From Rubrivivax rivuli (GTDB lineage Bacteria > Pseudomonadota > Gammaproteobacteria > Burkholderiales > Burkholderiaceae_C), in assembly GCF_004016505.1 (NCBI RefSeq), contig NZ_SACR01000001.1:124001-188000 (forward strand): a stretch of DNA of 64,000 nt. The letters are read 5' to 3'. The notes below the pieces were generated by a model, which was not told the DNA's origin, did no database searches, and worked only from the letters and a program-made list of their open reading frames with translations. This document shows, piece by piece, positions 1 to 8,287 of this stretch (its first letter is position 1; each line of letters opens with the position of its first letter). The position numbers and the translations under genes were made by a program.

Positions 1-113
1 TCCGCTTCGCCGGCCAGGTGGGCGAGCAGGCCACGATGTTCTTCAAGGACCCTTCCGGCAACGCGCTGGAGTTCAAGGCCTTCAAGGACATCGGCCAGCT
101 CTTCGCCAAATGA
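1..113 (+). CDS. VOC (glyoxalase/bleomycin-resistance) family protein, C-terminal fragment
   Basis: This is the last 36 codons of a gene that begins before the window. They read [19 protein letters not shown] and end ...IGQLFAK at a TGA. The string [13 protein letters not shown] is typical of the last beta strand of VOC-superfamily domains, where the Glu of LEFK usually binds the metal. The substrate cannot be told from this piece. The next gene starts 13 bases downstream on the same strand, so the two may be cotranscribed. Confidence 0.7.
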   Translation, partial: RFAGQVGEQATMFFKDPSGNALEFKAFKDIGQLFAK

Positions 114-126
114 GCGCGGCGGCCGC

Positions 127-750
127 GTGACCGAGCTGCTCTTCATCCGCCACGGCCAGACCGACTGGAACCGCCAGCAGCGCTTCCAGGGCCAGATCGA
201 CGTGCCGCTGAACGGCCACGGCGAGCTGCAGGCCGCGCGCCTGGCGCAGCGGCTGGCGGCGGAACGCCACGACGCGCTCTACAGCAGCGACCTGCTGCGC
301 GCGCGCCAGACCGCCGCGCCGCTGGCCGCGGCCTGGCAGATGACACCGGGCCTGGTGCCGGGCCTGCGCGAACAGGGCTTCGGCATCCTGGAAGGCCTGG
401 ACGCGCCCACCATCCAGGCGCGCCACCCCGACCTGTGGCGCCTGTGGCTGCAGCAGGACGCCGATTTCGCACCGCCGGGCGGCGAGAGCCAGCGCCAGTT
501 CCACACCCGTGTGATCACGGCCGTGCGCGAGCTGGCCGAAAGCACTGCGGCACGGCGCCTGGTGGTGGTCACACACGGCGGCGTGCTCGACATGCTGTGG
601 CGCACCGTGCACGGCCTGCCGCTGACGGGGCTGCGCGCCTGCGCCATCCCCAACACCGGCCTCAACCGCCTGCGCTGGGCGGGCGGTGCGCTGCAGATCG
701 AGGCCTGGGGCGACGCCGCGCACCTGGCCGGCCTGGCCGAGGCCGACTGA
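127..750 (+). CDS. Histidine phosphatase family protein (phosphoglycerate-mutase-like)
   Basis: This 207-aa protein of the histidine phosphatase superfamily opens with LLFIRHGQTDWN. The RHG at residues 8-10 carries the phospho-accepting His. A second conserved His lies in VVVTHGGVLDML near residue 155, and YSSDLLRARQTA is the typical substrate-pocket segment. It probably acts on small phosphate esters in the cytoplasm; alpha-ribazole phosphatase, GpmB-like and sugar-phosphate phosphatase activities are all possible. The start is a GTG 13 bases after the upstream stop, because no in-frame ATG lies before the RHG motif. Confidence 0.85.
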   Translation: MTELLFIRHGQTDWNRQQRFQGQIDVPLNGHGELQAARLAQRLAAERHDALYSSDLLRARQTAAPLAAAWQMTPGLVPGLREQGFGILEGLDAPTIQARHPDLWRLWLQQDADFAPPGGESQRQFHTRVITAVRELAESTAARRLVVVTHGGVLDMLWRTVHGLPLTGLRACAIPNTGLNRLRWAGGALQIEAWGDAAHLAGLAEAD

Positions 751-764
751 AGGCGGCCGACGCC

Positions 765-1262
765 TCAGCTCAAGGGCCGCGCCAGCACCATCACCCAATA
801 GGCGCCGTGCTTGCTGCCCGGCACGAGCCGGCCCACCACCGCGCCATGGCGGTAGTTGGCCTGCATCAGCGTGCGGCAGTGCGCCGGGCTCTTGAGCCAC
901 TGCTGCAGCGTCAACGCGGCACTGGTGTGGCCGGCCGCCACGTTTTCACCCACACCGCCCCAGACATAGCCGTGGCGGCGCAGGCGGCCGCCGACGGTGC
1001 TGCCGTCGCTGCCGTCGTGCGTGAGCGTGGCCTGCTGCGCCACGTCGAGCAGGTGGTCGGTGGCCGCAGCCTCGGGGGCCGCGTGCCACTGCAGCGGGGG
1101 CGCGGGCGGCTGCGGTTCACCCCCGCACACAGCGCCAGCGGCGCGCTGCGCGTTCACCAGCGCCAGCAGTTCCGCCGGCGAGGCGAGCGCCTGCGCAGAC
1201 GCTGGCGCGCTGCCAACGGCAGCCGCCAGCCAGACGCAAGCGAGCGGGAGCACATGTTTCAT
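765..1262 (-). CDS. Secreted CAP (SCP/PR-1) domain protein
   Basis: This 165-aa protein begins MKHVLPLACVWLAAAVGS, a clear signal peptide that probably ends at ASAQA. I chose the ATG at 1262 over an upstream in-frame codon at 1313 because it places the signal peptide at the N terminus. The mature part is a CAP/SCP domain: LLALVNAQRAAG near the start, a central LTHDGSDGSTVGGRL containing the His, GENVAAGHTSAALTLQQWLKSPAHCRTLM, and a final YWVMVLARP strand. Bacterial CAP proteins are exported; their substrates are mostly unknown. It converges on the phosphatase gene with about 14 bases between stops. Confidence 0.85.
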   Translation of the reverse strand: MKHVLPLACVWLAAAVGSAPASAQALASPAELLALVNAQRAAGAVCGGEPQPPAPPLQWHAAPEAAATDHLLDVAQQATLTHDGSDGSTVGGRLRRHGYVWGGVGENVAAGHTSAALTLQQWLKSPAHCRTLMQANYRHGAVVGRLVPGSKHGAYWVMVLARPLS

Positions 1263-1336
1263 GATGTATCTCACGGAGCATACCGGCCGCTCCGGAAGAC
1301 CGGCACCACCCATTCACGGCCCCGGGGCCGGCGGGC

Positions 1337-2869
1337 TCACTGCCAGCGCAGCGCCGAAAGGTCGTTGGCGAGGATGGGCGCGTCTTTCCACAGCCCCTGC
1401 AGCCGGGCGTGGGCCACCGTCAGCCAGGTGGGCTGGTAGAGGTAGGCGGCCACCGCGTCGCGCGCCACCAGGCGCTGCGCCTCGGCCAGCAGCTTGTGGC
1501 GCTCGGCCGGCTGCGCCGTGGCCTGGATGCGGGCCCACAGCGCCTTGAACTCGGCCGATTCGTAGCCCCAGTAGTAGTTGGGCCGCGCGAAATTGCCGAA
1601 GTCCAGCGGTTCGACGTGGCTGATGACGGTGAGGTCGTAGGCTTTCTGGCCGTAGACGCCGCTGAGCCACTGCGCCCACTCGATGTTCTCGATCTTCGCC
1701 GTGATGCCCACCTGCGCCAGCATCGCCGCGATCACCTCGCCGCCCTGGCGCGCGTAGGGCACGGGCGGCAGCTTCATCGTCAGCTGCAAGGGCGTGGCCA
1801 CGCCGGCCTCCTTGAGCAGCGCACGCGCCTGCGCCGGGTTGTAGGCGTTGATCGCCGTGGTGTCGACATAACCCGGCGCCCCGGGCACGTAGTAGCTGCC
1901 GATGGGCACGCCGTAGCCCTCGGCGCTGCCTTCGATGACGGCGGCGCGGTCGATGGCCATCGCGATGGCGCGGCGCACGCGCACGTCGTCCAGCGGCTTG
2001 CGCTGGTGGTTCATCGCCAGGATGGTCTTGGCACGGCTGGCGCCCACCAGCAGCTGGAAGCGCTGCGGGTTCTGGAACTGCTTCAGGCTGCGCGCGGCAG
2101 AGACGCGCGGGAAGGCGTCGACATCGCCCGACAGCAGCGCCGCCACCTGCGCCGCCGGCTCGTTGATGAAGCGGATCTGCACCCGGCGCAAGGCCACGCG
2201 CGCGGCGTCGCGGTGCTCGGGCCAGCGGGTCAGCGTCACCGCCGAGCCGCGCGCCCAGCTCTCCAGCCGGTAGGGGCCGGTGCCCACGGGCTGCGTGGCG
2301 TTGCTGGCGGCGCTGCCCGGCTCCACGATGACGGACGTGGCCTGGCCCAGCTGGAACAGCAGGTCGGCGTTCGGGTTCTTCAGCTGCAGCACCACGGTGT
2401 GGGCGTCGGGCAGCGTGATGCGCTCGATGTTGGCGAAGGTGGCGCGGTCCTTGTTCAGGCTGCCCGGTGCGGCGGCGCGCTCGAAGCTGAACTTCACGGC
2501 CTGGCCGTCGAAGGCCGCGCCGTTGTGGAACTTCACGCCGCGGCGCAGCGTGAAGGTCCAGGTCTTGAGATCGGCCGAGGGCGTGCCGGCCGTGGCCAGC
2601 AGCGGCACCGTGCTGCCGTCGCTCTGGATCTTGAACAGCGTCTCGAAGACGTTGTAGAGCACCACCTCGCCGATGGCCGAGGCCGCGCCGGCCGTGGGAT
2701 CGAGGCCCGGCGGCTCGAGCGACATCGCGAGCACCGCGGTGTCCTTCTTCGCCTGCGCCAGCGCGGCGGGTGCGGCCGCACCCAGCGCGAGCGCCAAAGC
2801 CAGGCCGGCCCCCAGGCAGGCGCGCCGGACGGCGCACCGGAAGGCAGCCCGCCGCTGCTGCGCCGGCAT
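1337..2869 (-). CDS. ABC transporter substrate-binding protein, family 5 (peptide/nickel type)
   Basis: This 510-aa protein carries a long signal peptide (hydrophobic core LGAGLALALALGAAAPAALA, cleavage near ALAQA). The mature protein follows the SBP_bac_5 pattern: LAMSLEPPGLDPTAGAAS, then LKTWTFTLRRGVKFHNGAAF, RRAIAMAIDRAAVI, and YNPAQARALLKEAG. This family delivers oligopeptides, nickel, glutathione or opines to an ABC importer in the periplasm. No permease or ATPase genes are adjacent, so it is an orphan binding protein here. Its ATG overlaps the stop of the upstream hydrolase gene (TGATG), which indicates translational coupling. Confidence 0.9.
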   Translation of the reverse strand: MPAQQRRAAFRCAVRRACLGAGLALALALGAAAPAALAQAKKDTAVLAMSLEPPGLDPTAGAASAIGEVVLYNVFETLFKIQSDGSTVPLLATAGTPSADLKTWTFTLRRGVKFHNGAAFDGQAVKFSFERAAAPGSLNKDRATFANIERITLPDAHTVVLQLKNPNADLLFQLGQATSVIVEPGSAASNATQPVGTGPYRLESWARGSAVTLTRWPEHRDAARVALRRVQIRFINEPAAQVAALLSGDVDAFPRVSAARSLKQFQNPQRFQLLVGASRAKTILAMNHQRKPLDDVRVRRAIAMAIDRAAVIEGSAEGYGVPIGSYYVPGAPGYVDTTAINAYNPAQARALLKEAGVATPLQLTMKLPPVPYARQGGEVIAAMLAQVGITAKIENIEWAQWLSGVYGQKAYDLTVISHVEPLDFGNFARPNYYWGYESAEFKALWARIQATAQPAERHKLLAEAQRLVARDAVAAYLYQPTWLTVAHARLQGLWKDAPILANDLSALRWQ

Positions 2870-3768
2870 CAGGCCAGGTGCTGGCGGAAGAAGGCCAGCG
2901 TGCGGTCCCAGGCCAGCTTCGCCGCGGCGGCGTCGAAACGCGGCGTGGTGTCGTTGTTGAAGCCGTGCTGGGTGTTGGGGTAGATGTGCGCCTCGTAGCG
3001 TTTGCCGGCGGCCTTCAGCGCTTCTTCATACGCGGGCCAGCCGGCGTTGATGCGCGGGTCGTCGCTGGCGAAGTGGATGAGCAGCGGCGCCGTGATCTTC
3101 GGCACCTCGGCCGCCGGCGCGTGGCCGCCGTAGAAGGGCACGGCGGCGTTCAGCTCGGGCAGCTGCGTGGCCAGGTAGTTGGCCATGCCGCCGCCGTAGC
3201 AGAAGCCCACCACGCCCAGCTTGCCGGTGCTCTCGGGCAGCGCCCGCAGGGCCCGCGCGGCGGCGATGAAATCGGCGCGGGCCTTGGGCTGGTCGACCTT
3301 GGCGAAGGCGGCGCGCGCCTCGTCCTCGTTGCCCGGGTAGCCGCCGTAGGACGCCAGCGCGTCGGGCGCGAAGGCGAGGAAACCGTCGACGGCCAGGCGG
3401 CGCGTGATGTCCTCGATGTGCGGGTTCAGGCCCCGGTTCTCGTGCACCACCAGCACCGCCGGCAGCTTGCCTGCGGGTTGCATGGGCCGGGCGAGCAGGC
3501 CCTGCACGGTGCCGTGGCCTTCGGGCGAAGGGAAGCTGGCGCGCCGCGTGGCGATGCGCGGGTCGTCGGGCTTGACCACCTGCGCCGCAGCGAACTGCGG
3601 GCTCAAGGCGGCCAGCAGGCCGGCGGCCGCGGCGGGGCTGCCGGCGAACAGCGCGGCCTTGTCCAGGAAGCCGCGCCGGCTCAAGTCGCCGTGCACGTAC
3701 TGGTCGAACAGGCGCAAGACCTCGGGCTGGAAGTCGGCCGCGGTGAGGCGGGGCGTGGGCTGGCTCAT
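2869..3768 (-). CDS. Dienelactone hydrolase family protein (alpha/beta hydrolase)
   Basis: This 299-aa protein has an RRGFLDKAALFAGSPAAAA segment at about residues 32-50 that resembles a Tat or membrane-leader region, followed by LSPQFAAAQ. The DLH domain then runs to the C terminus. The nucleophile motif is GFCYGGGMANY (Cys in the nucleophile position, as in dienelactone hydrolases), the acid is in HFASDDPRIN, and the His is in YPNTQHGFNND. The substrate is unknown; related proteins include YghX-type hydrolases. A good ribosome site (GAGGAGA) precedes the ATG. The stop overlaps the start of the following ABC binding protein. Confidence 0.88.
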   Translation of the reverse strand: MSQPTPRLTAADFQPEVLRLFDQYVHGDLSRRGFLDKAALFAGSPAAAAGLLAALSPQFAAAQVVKPDDPRIATRRASFPSPEGHGTVQGLLARPMQPAGKLPAVLVVHENRGLNPHIEDITRRLAVDGFLAFAPDALASYGGYPGNEDEARAAFAKVDQPKARADFIAAARALRALPESTGKLGVVGFCYGGGMANYLATQLPELNAAVPFYGGHAPAAEVPKITAPLLIHFASDDPRINAGWPAYEEALKAAGKRYEAHIYPNTQHGFNNDTTPRFDAAAAKLAWDRTLAFFRQHLA

Positions 3769-3830
3769 GGCGTCTCCTCAAGGGCGGCCGGCGCCGCGTT
3801 GGAAGGCCGCACTGTACGGCGGCCCTGCCT

Positions 3831-4946
3831 TCAGCGCGCCACGGGCTCGCCTTCCACCCACACGGCCTGGAGTTGCAGCGTCTCGGCGTCGAGCTGCAGC
3901 ACGTCGGCCCAGGCCCCGGGCTGCAGGCGGCCGCGGTCGGCCAGGCCGAGGTAGTTCGCGGCGTGCGTGCTGCAGCGCGCCGCGGCTTCGGCCAGCGGCA
4001 GGCCGATGCTGACCAGATTGCGCAGCGCCTGGTCCAGCGTCAGCGTGCTGCCGGCCAGCGTGCCGTCGGGCAGGCGCACCCCGCCCAGGCACTTGGTGAC
4101 GGTCTGGCGGCCGAGGCGGTAGTCGCCATCGGGCATGCCGGCCGCGGCGGTGGCGTCGCTCACGCAGAAGAGCCCGGGGATGGCCCGCAAGGCCGCGCGG
4201 ATGGCGCCAGGGTGCACGTGCAGCAGATCAGGAATCAGCTCGGCATGTTCGCCATGCGCCAGCGCCGCGCCGGTGACGCCCGGCGCGCGGTGGTGCAGCG
4301 CGCTCATGGCATTGAAGAGGTGCGTGAAGCCGCTGGCGCCGTGCTGCAGCGCCTCGCAGGCCTGCTCGTAGGTGGCCGAGGTGTGGCCGAGTTGCACGCG
4401 CATGCCGGCCTGCACCAGCTGCGGGATCAGCGCCAGGTTGCCGGCCACCTCGGGCGCCACCGTCACCAGGCGGATGGGCGCGATGGCGTGCAGTGCCAGG
4501 ATCTCGGCCAGCGAAGGCGGCCGCGCGAAAGGCGGCTGCGCACCGAGCTTGTCGGGGCTGATGTAGGGCCCTTCGAGATGCACACCCAGCACGCGCGCCG
4601 CTCCGGGCAGACGCTGCGCCACCGCCGGCGCCAGCGCGTGCAGCGCGGCCTCGATGTCGGCCAGCGGTGCCGTCATCGTGGTGGCCAGCAGCGAGGTGGT
4701 GCCGTGCTGCGCGTGCAGGCGCGCCAGCGTGGCCACCGCTTCGCCGGCTTCCATGGTGTCGGCGCCGCCGCCGCCGTGCACGTGCAGGTCGATGAAGCCG
4801 GGCAGGAAGACGGGCGTGGCCGTGTCGGCACGCACCGCGGCTTCGCTGACCGGCGTGCCCTGCAGCACGGTGATGCGGCCGCCTGCGTGCGCGAGCGTGC
4901 CGCGCACGAAGCCTTCGGGGGTGAGCAGGTGGCCGTGGAGGGTCAT
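3831..4946 (-). CDS. nagA: N-acetylglucosamine-6-phosphate deacetylase
   Basis: This 371-aa amidohydrolase has all the expected NagA signatures: FLPGFIDLHVHGG with metal-binding His55 and His57, GVHLEGPYISPDKLGA with the metal Glu, LGHTSATYEQ, FTHLFNAMSALHHRAPG, and the catalytic-Asp segment CVSDATAAAGMPDG. It converts GlcNAc-6-phosphate to glucosamine-6-phosphate and acetate in the cytoplasm. The length is normal for the family. It lies 45 bases downstream of a GlcNAc-kinase-like gene, so GlcNAc is probably phosphorylated by the kinase rather than by a phosphotransferase system. No nagB deaminase lies within the window. Confidence 0.93.
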   Translation of the reverse strand: MTLHGHLLTPEGFVRGTLAHAGGRITVLQGTPVSEAAVRADTATPVFLPGFIDLHVHGGGGADTMEAGEAVATLARLHAQHGTTSLLATTMTAPLADIEAALHALAPAVAQRLPGAARVLGVHLEGPYISPDKLGAQPPFARPPSLAEILALHAIAPIRLVTVAPEVAGNLALIPQLVQAGMRVQLGHTSATYEQACEALQHGASGFTHLFNAMSALHHRAPGVTGAALAHGEHAELIPDLLHVHPGAIRAALRAIPGLFCVSDATAAAGMPDGDYRLGRQTVTKCLGGVRLPDGTLAGSTLTLDQALRNLVSIGLPLAEAAARCSTHAANYLGLADRGRLQPGAWADVLQLDAETLQLQAVWVEGEPVAR

Positions 4947-4991
4947 GGGAAGCGGGATCGCGGGATGAGAGGAAGGAAGCGTCGCGGCCGC

Positions 4992-5921
4992 TCAGGCCGG
5001 GTGCGCATCGGCGGCCAGGGCCGCGCGCAAGAGCTGCAGCGCGCCGTCCATGCTGTCGCCGGCCGCGGGCACCAGGTGCGCCTGCAGGGCCGGCGGCCAG
5101 AGCCGCGCCAGGCGCGTGCCGATGCTGCCGCTGGCCACCACGGGCCAGGGCGCTGCGGCGCCCTCGGGCTGCAGCGCGGCCACCATCGCCGCCAGCGCGT
5201 CGGCCGCCGACTGCAGCAGCGCCTGGGCTGTGCGACAGCCGCCGTCGGCACTGGCAAAGACCCAGGGCGCGAGCTCGGCATAGCGCCGCGCACCCGCGCC
5301 GGCGCACCAGGCCAGCAGCGCCGGGGCATCGGCGCCTGCGGTCTTGAACACGGCCGCCGACAGCGCGCTGGCATCCGCGCGGCCGTCCAGCACGGCGTGG
5401 GCGTGGGCCATGGCACGCAGGCCCAGCCAGGCGCCGCTGCCTTCGTCCCCCACCGGGAAGCCCCAGCCGCCGCACTGGCGCACGCGCCCGGCTTCGTCGC
5501 GGCTGGCGGCCACGCTGCCGGTGCCGGCGGCCAGCACGATGCCCGGGCCGCCACCGAAGGCGCCCAGCAGCTGCGTGACGCCGTCGTTGTCGAGCACGCA
5601 GCGGGCAAAACCCGGGTCGGCCTGCAGGAAGGCGGCGCGCTGCGCCGCGACGCCTGCGCCGGCCAGGCCCAGGCCCAGGGCCACTTCGGCCGGCACGGCC
5701 GGCGCCAGCCCAGCGGCCTGGAAAGCCGCCAGCAAAGCCTGCTGTACGTGGCGCCAGGCCTGCTCGACCCCCTGGCCCAGGCCCGAGGGCCCGGCTTCGC
5801 CCTGGCCCAGGGTGCGGCCGGCGGCGTCTTGCAGGCGCACGCGGGTGCCGGTGCCGCCGCCGTCGACACCGGCGAGGTAGTGGGGGGCCCCGGCCGGGCC
5901 GGGGCGGTGGGGGGCCGTCAA
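4992..5921 (-). CDS. N-acetylglucosamine kinase-like protein (BadF/BadG/BcrA/BcrD ATPase family)
   Basis: This 309-aa ASKHA-fold kinase has the phosphate-1 loop YLAGVDGGGTGTRVRLQD, the catalytic-region sequence CVLDNDGVTQLLGAF, and the adenosine-side GIVLAAGTGSVAAS and GWGFPVGDEGSGAWLG. These match the GlcNAc/glucosamine kinase branch of the BcrAD family. Its position directly upstream of nagA supports a role in phosphorylating free GlcNAc. The start assigned is a TTG only 14 bases after the ssb stop. No ATG lies before the GGGT motif and the ribosome site is weak, so the exact start is uncertain. Confidence 0.85.
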   Translation of the reverse strand: MTAPHRPGPAGAPHYLAGVDGGGTGTRVRLQDAAGRTLGQGEAGPSGLGQGVEQAWRHVQQALLAAFQAAGLAPAVPAEVALGLGLAGAGVAAQRAAFLQADPGFARCVLDNDGVTQLLGAFGGGPGIVLAAGTGSVAASRDEAGRVRQCGGWGFPVGDEGSGAWLGLRAMAHAHAVLDGRADASALSAAVFKTAGADAPALLAWCAGAGARRYAELAPWVFASADGGCRTAQALLQSAADALAAMVAALQPEGAAAPWPVVASGSIGTRLARLWPPALQAHLVPAAGDSMDGALQLLRAALAADAHPA

Positions 5922-5935
5922 GGGAACGGGCGCGG

Positions 5936-6439
5936 TCAGAAGGGGATGTCGTCGTCCATGTCGTCAAAGCCCGTGCTGGCCTTGGGCGCGGGGCGCTGGG
6001 CCGGCGCGGGGGCGGCGCTGCGGGCCGGCGGCGCGCTGCGCGGGGCGCGCGCGGGCGGCTCGCCCATGTCGTCGCCACCCATGCCACCGCCCATGCCGCC
6101 GCCCTCACGGCCGCCGAGCAGCTGCATCTCGTTGGCGACGATGTCGACGGTGTTGCGCTCGATGCCGTCCTTGTCGGTGTACTTGCCGTACTTCAGGCGG
6201 CCTTCGATGTAGACCGGACGGCCCTTCTTCAGGTACTCGCCGGCGATCTCGGCCAGGCGGTCGTAGAAGGTGACGCGGTGCCACTGCGTCTCTTCGACGC
6301 TTTCGCCGGTGTTCTTGTCCTTGCGCCGGCTGCTGGTGGCGATGCTGACGTTGGCGATGGCCGCGCCGCTGGGCGCGTAGCGCACTTCGGGGTCGCGGCC
6401 GCAGTTGCCGACGAGGATGACTTTGTTGACGCTGGCCAT
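5936..6439 (-). CDS. ssb: Single-stranded DNA-binding protein
   Basis: This 167-aa SSB contains an OB-fold from residue 1 to about 110 ([61 protein letters not shown]). A disordered Gly/Pro/Ala-rich linker follows, and the protein ends in the acidic tip DDMDDDIPF that docks replication and repair partners. GGAG lies upstream of the ATG at normal spacing. It is followed after 14 bases by the GlcNAc kinase gene on the same strand, an unusual partner for ssb. Confidence 0.97.
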   Translation of the reverse strand: MASVNKVILVGNCGRDPEVRYAPSGAAIANVSIATSSRRKDKNTGESVEETQWHRVTFYDRLAEIAGEYLKKGRPVYIEGRLKYGKYTDKDGIERNTVDIVANEMQLLGGREGGGMGGGMGGDDMGEPPARAPRSAPPARSAAPAPAQRPAPKASTGFDDMDDDIPF

Positions 6440-6492
6440 GGCGGGGCTCCGGGCTGGGGGACAGGGGAAAGACGGGTGGGGAATGAACGCAG

Positions 6493-6498
6493 ATTATC
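6493..6498 (-). promoter_or_regulatory. Candidate -10 element upstream of ssb
   Basis: Reading on the minus strand, GATAAT occurs about 55 bases upstream of the ssb ATG in the 140-base gap between ssb and the lipoprotein gene. No convincing -35 hexamer is visible at 16-18 bases, so this is a weak call. No LexA-type box was seen here. Confidence 0.3.
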
Positions 6499-6579
6499 CG
6501 CCCAGCCCCCGCCGCGCCCCACCCCCGCAGGGCGTCCACCGGGTGGCGGCCCGGGGCACCCCGCTGCCGGGGGCCACCT

Positions 6580-8280
6580 TCAGGGCGTGTAGCGCAACAG
6601 CACCACGGGCGGCGGCCCGCCGTTGGGCGACGCCAGCAGCACGGCCAGCACGGGGCGCCCGTCCTCGCCCACCCGCAGCCGCACCTGGCTCGCGAAGGCG
6701 CCGGTGCCATCCGGCAGCGGGGCCAGGTTGTCGCGGCCGAAGGTGTCCCAGCGGTTCTCGGCGGCCACGGCACCGAACACCGCCCCGCGGGGGTAGTCGG
6801 CCGGTTCGCCCCAGGCCAGGAAGGCAGCACCGCCGCAGCCGGCCCCCACCTGCAGCGACTGCGGCTGCAGCGCGTAGCGCCTGGCGGCATCGGCCAGCAG
6901 GCCGGTGTCGGCCACCGCCCGCCAACCGGTGGCGGGGGTCCAGCGCTGCAGCTGCAGCTGCTGGCGCGCATTGCTGCTGGAGAACGCGGTCTGCCCCCAG
7001 CTCCAGGCCAGCAGCACCTCGCCGTTGGCGGCGGTGAGCGCGGTGTCGCCCAGCGTCACGTCGGCGCCGGGCACACCGGCGTCCAGCACCTGCAGCGGCA
7101 CCCAGCCGGCGCCGGGCAGGGCGCGGCGCCACACGCGCAAGCGCGTCACGCCATCGGCTTCGCGCACGGCCAGCGCCAGCAGCAGGCTCTGGTCCAGCGG
7201 GTCGGTGGCCAGGCGCATCACACGCACGCTGCCGCTGGCAGGCAGGTCGGCCGGCAGCGCCAGATCGCCAAGCGTGCGCGTCAGGACATCGGCGGTGCGC
7301 AGGCGGGGGCCGGCATCGCCCACCCAGCCCACCACCGCCTCGCTCTGCGAGGTGGCGAGCTGCAGGCCGCGCAGGTTCGCCGCCTGGTCCGCGGCCATCA
7401 TCTCGGGCTGCCAGCCGGCGCTGCCGGTTTCCCAGGCGAGCATCACGCGCGTCTGTTCGGTGAGCGGACGCCTGAAGTCGGTTTCGCGCCAGGCCACCAG
7501 CGTGCGGTTGAGCAGGCCCTGGGCGGGGCTGCGCGCCACGCGCACGTTCTCGGGGGTCGCCGCGGTGGCGATGACGCTCTGGCGCCAGCCGCCGAAGTCT
7601 TCGTCGACCAGGATGCTGCGTTCGGTGGCGCGCGCCAGGGTCACCCGGTCGGGCTCCACCTTGTCCAGCGCGAGGTCGAACTCCAGCGTGCTGACCAGCG
7701 ACTGCACGGGCGTGCTGGCGGCCGTCCAGCGGCCCACGGCGCAGGCGCCCGCCACCGCCGGCGGTGGCACGGCCACGGGGGCATCGTTCAGCCGCACCTG
7801 CTCGCCCCGCAGCAGGGCCGACTCCACCTCGTGCTGGGCCGTGGGCGCGACCAGGGCCACGGCCCCGAAATCGCTGCCGACGGCGCGCGACAGCGTGAAG
7901 GCGCGCGACTGGCAAAAGCGCTCGTTCAGGTTCAGCGGCGAAGGCACGGTGGCGTAGGCCGGTTGTTCGGGCGAGGGCACATCCACGGTGTCGCCCTCGG
8001 GGAAACTGATGCTCACGCCCGCCGGCAAGTCGGCGAGGTTCAGCCGGTAGCGGCCACTGACGTAGACGTAGCGGTTGGCGGCGCGCTGCAAGATGACCTC
8101 GGGGCAATGCACCAGCCGCCCGCTCACGGTGCCCCCGCGAGGGAGCGTGGCGGCCTGCCAGCTGGTGGTGATGCTGGCCTTGCGGGGGTAGGGATCTTCG
8201 GCATCGGGGGCACCGCTGCCGAAGATGCAGCCGGCCAACGGCAACGCGCCGAACAGGGTGACGAGGATGCGTGGGTTCAT
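6580..8280 (-). CDS. Predicted outer-membrane/periplasmic lipoprotein, beta-propeller-like, function unknown
   Basis: This 566-aa protein starts MNPRILVTLFGALPLAGCIF, a lipoprotein signal with lipobox LAGC. I chose the ATG at 8280 because it places this signal at the N terminus; an upstream in-frame extension would bury it. I do not recognise the family. The body contains at least six recurring strands of the type [LV]-[AVL]-W-x-E/G (LVAWRETDF, VMLAWETGS, AVVGWVGDA, EVLLAWSWG, AAFLAWGEP, VLAVLLASP) at roughly regular intervals. I read these as blades of a beta-propeller. It sits 7 bases downstream of the secreted repeat protein on the same strand, so the two are almost certainly cotranscribed. 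Confidence 0.7.
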   Translation of the reverse strand: MNPRILVTLFGALPLAGCIFGSGAPDAEDPYPRKASITTSWQAATLPRGGTVSGRLVHCPEVILQRAANRYVYVSGRYRLNLADLPAGVSISFPEGDTVDVPSPEQPAYATVPSPLNLNERFCQSRAFTLSRAVGSDFGAVALVAPTAQHEVESALLRGEQVRLNDAPVAVPPPAVAGACAVGRWTAASTPVQSLVSTLEFDLALDKVEPDRVTLARATERSILVDEDFGGWRQSVIATAATPENVRVARSPAQGLLNRTLVAWRETDFRRPLTEQTRVMLAWETGSAGWQPEMMAADQAANLRGLQLATSQSEAVVGWVGDAGPRLRTADVLTRTLGDLALPADLPASGSVRVMRLATDPLDQSLLLALAVREADGVTRLRVWRRALPGAGWVPLQVLDAGVPGADVTLGDTALTAANGEVLLAWSWGQTAFSSSNARQQLQLQRWTPATGWRAVADTGLLADAARRYALQPQSLQVGAGCGGAAFLAWGEPADYPRGAVFGAVAAENRWDTFGRDNLAPLPDGTGAFASQVRLRVGEDGRPVLAVLLASPNGGPPPVVLLRYTP

Positions 8281-8287
8281 GGCCACC

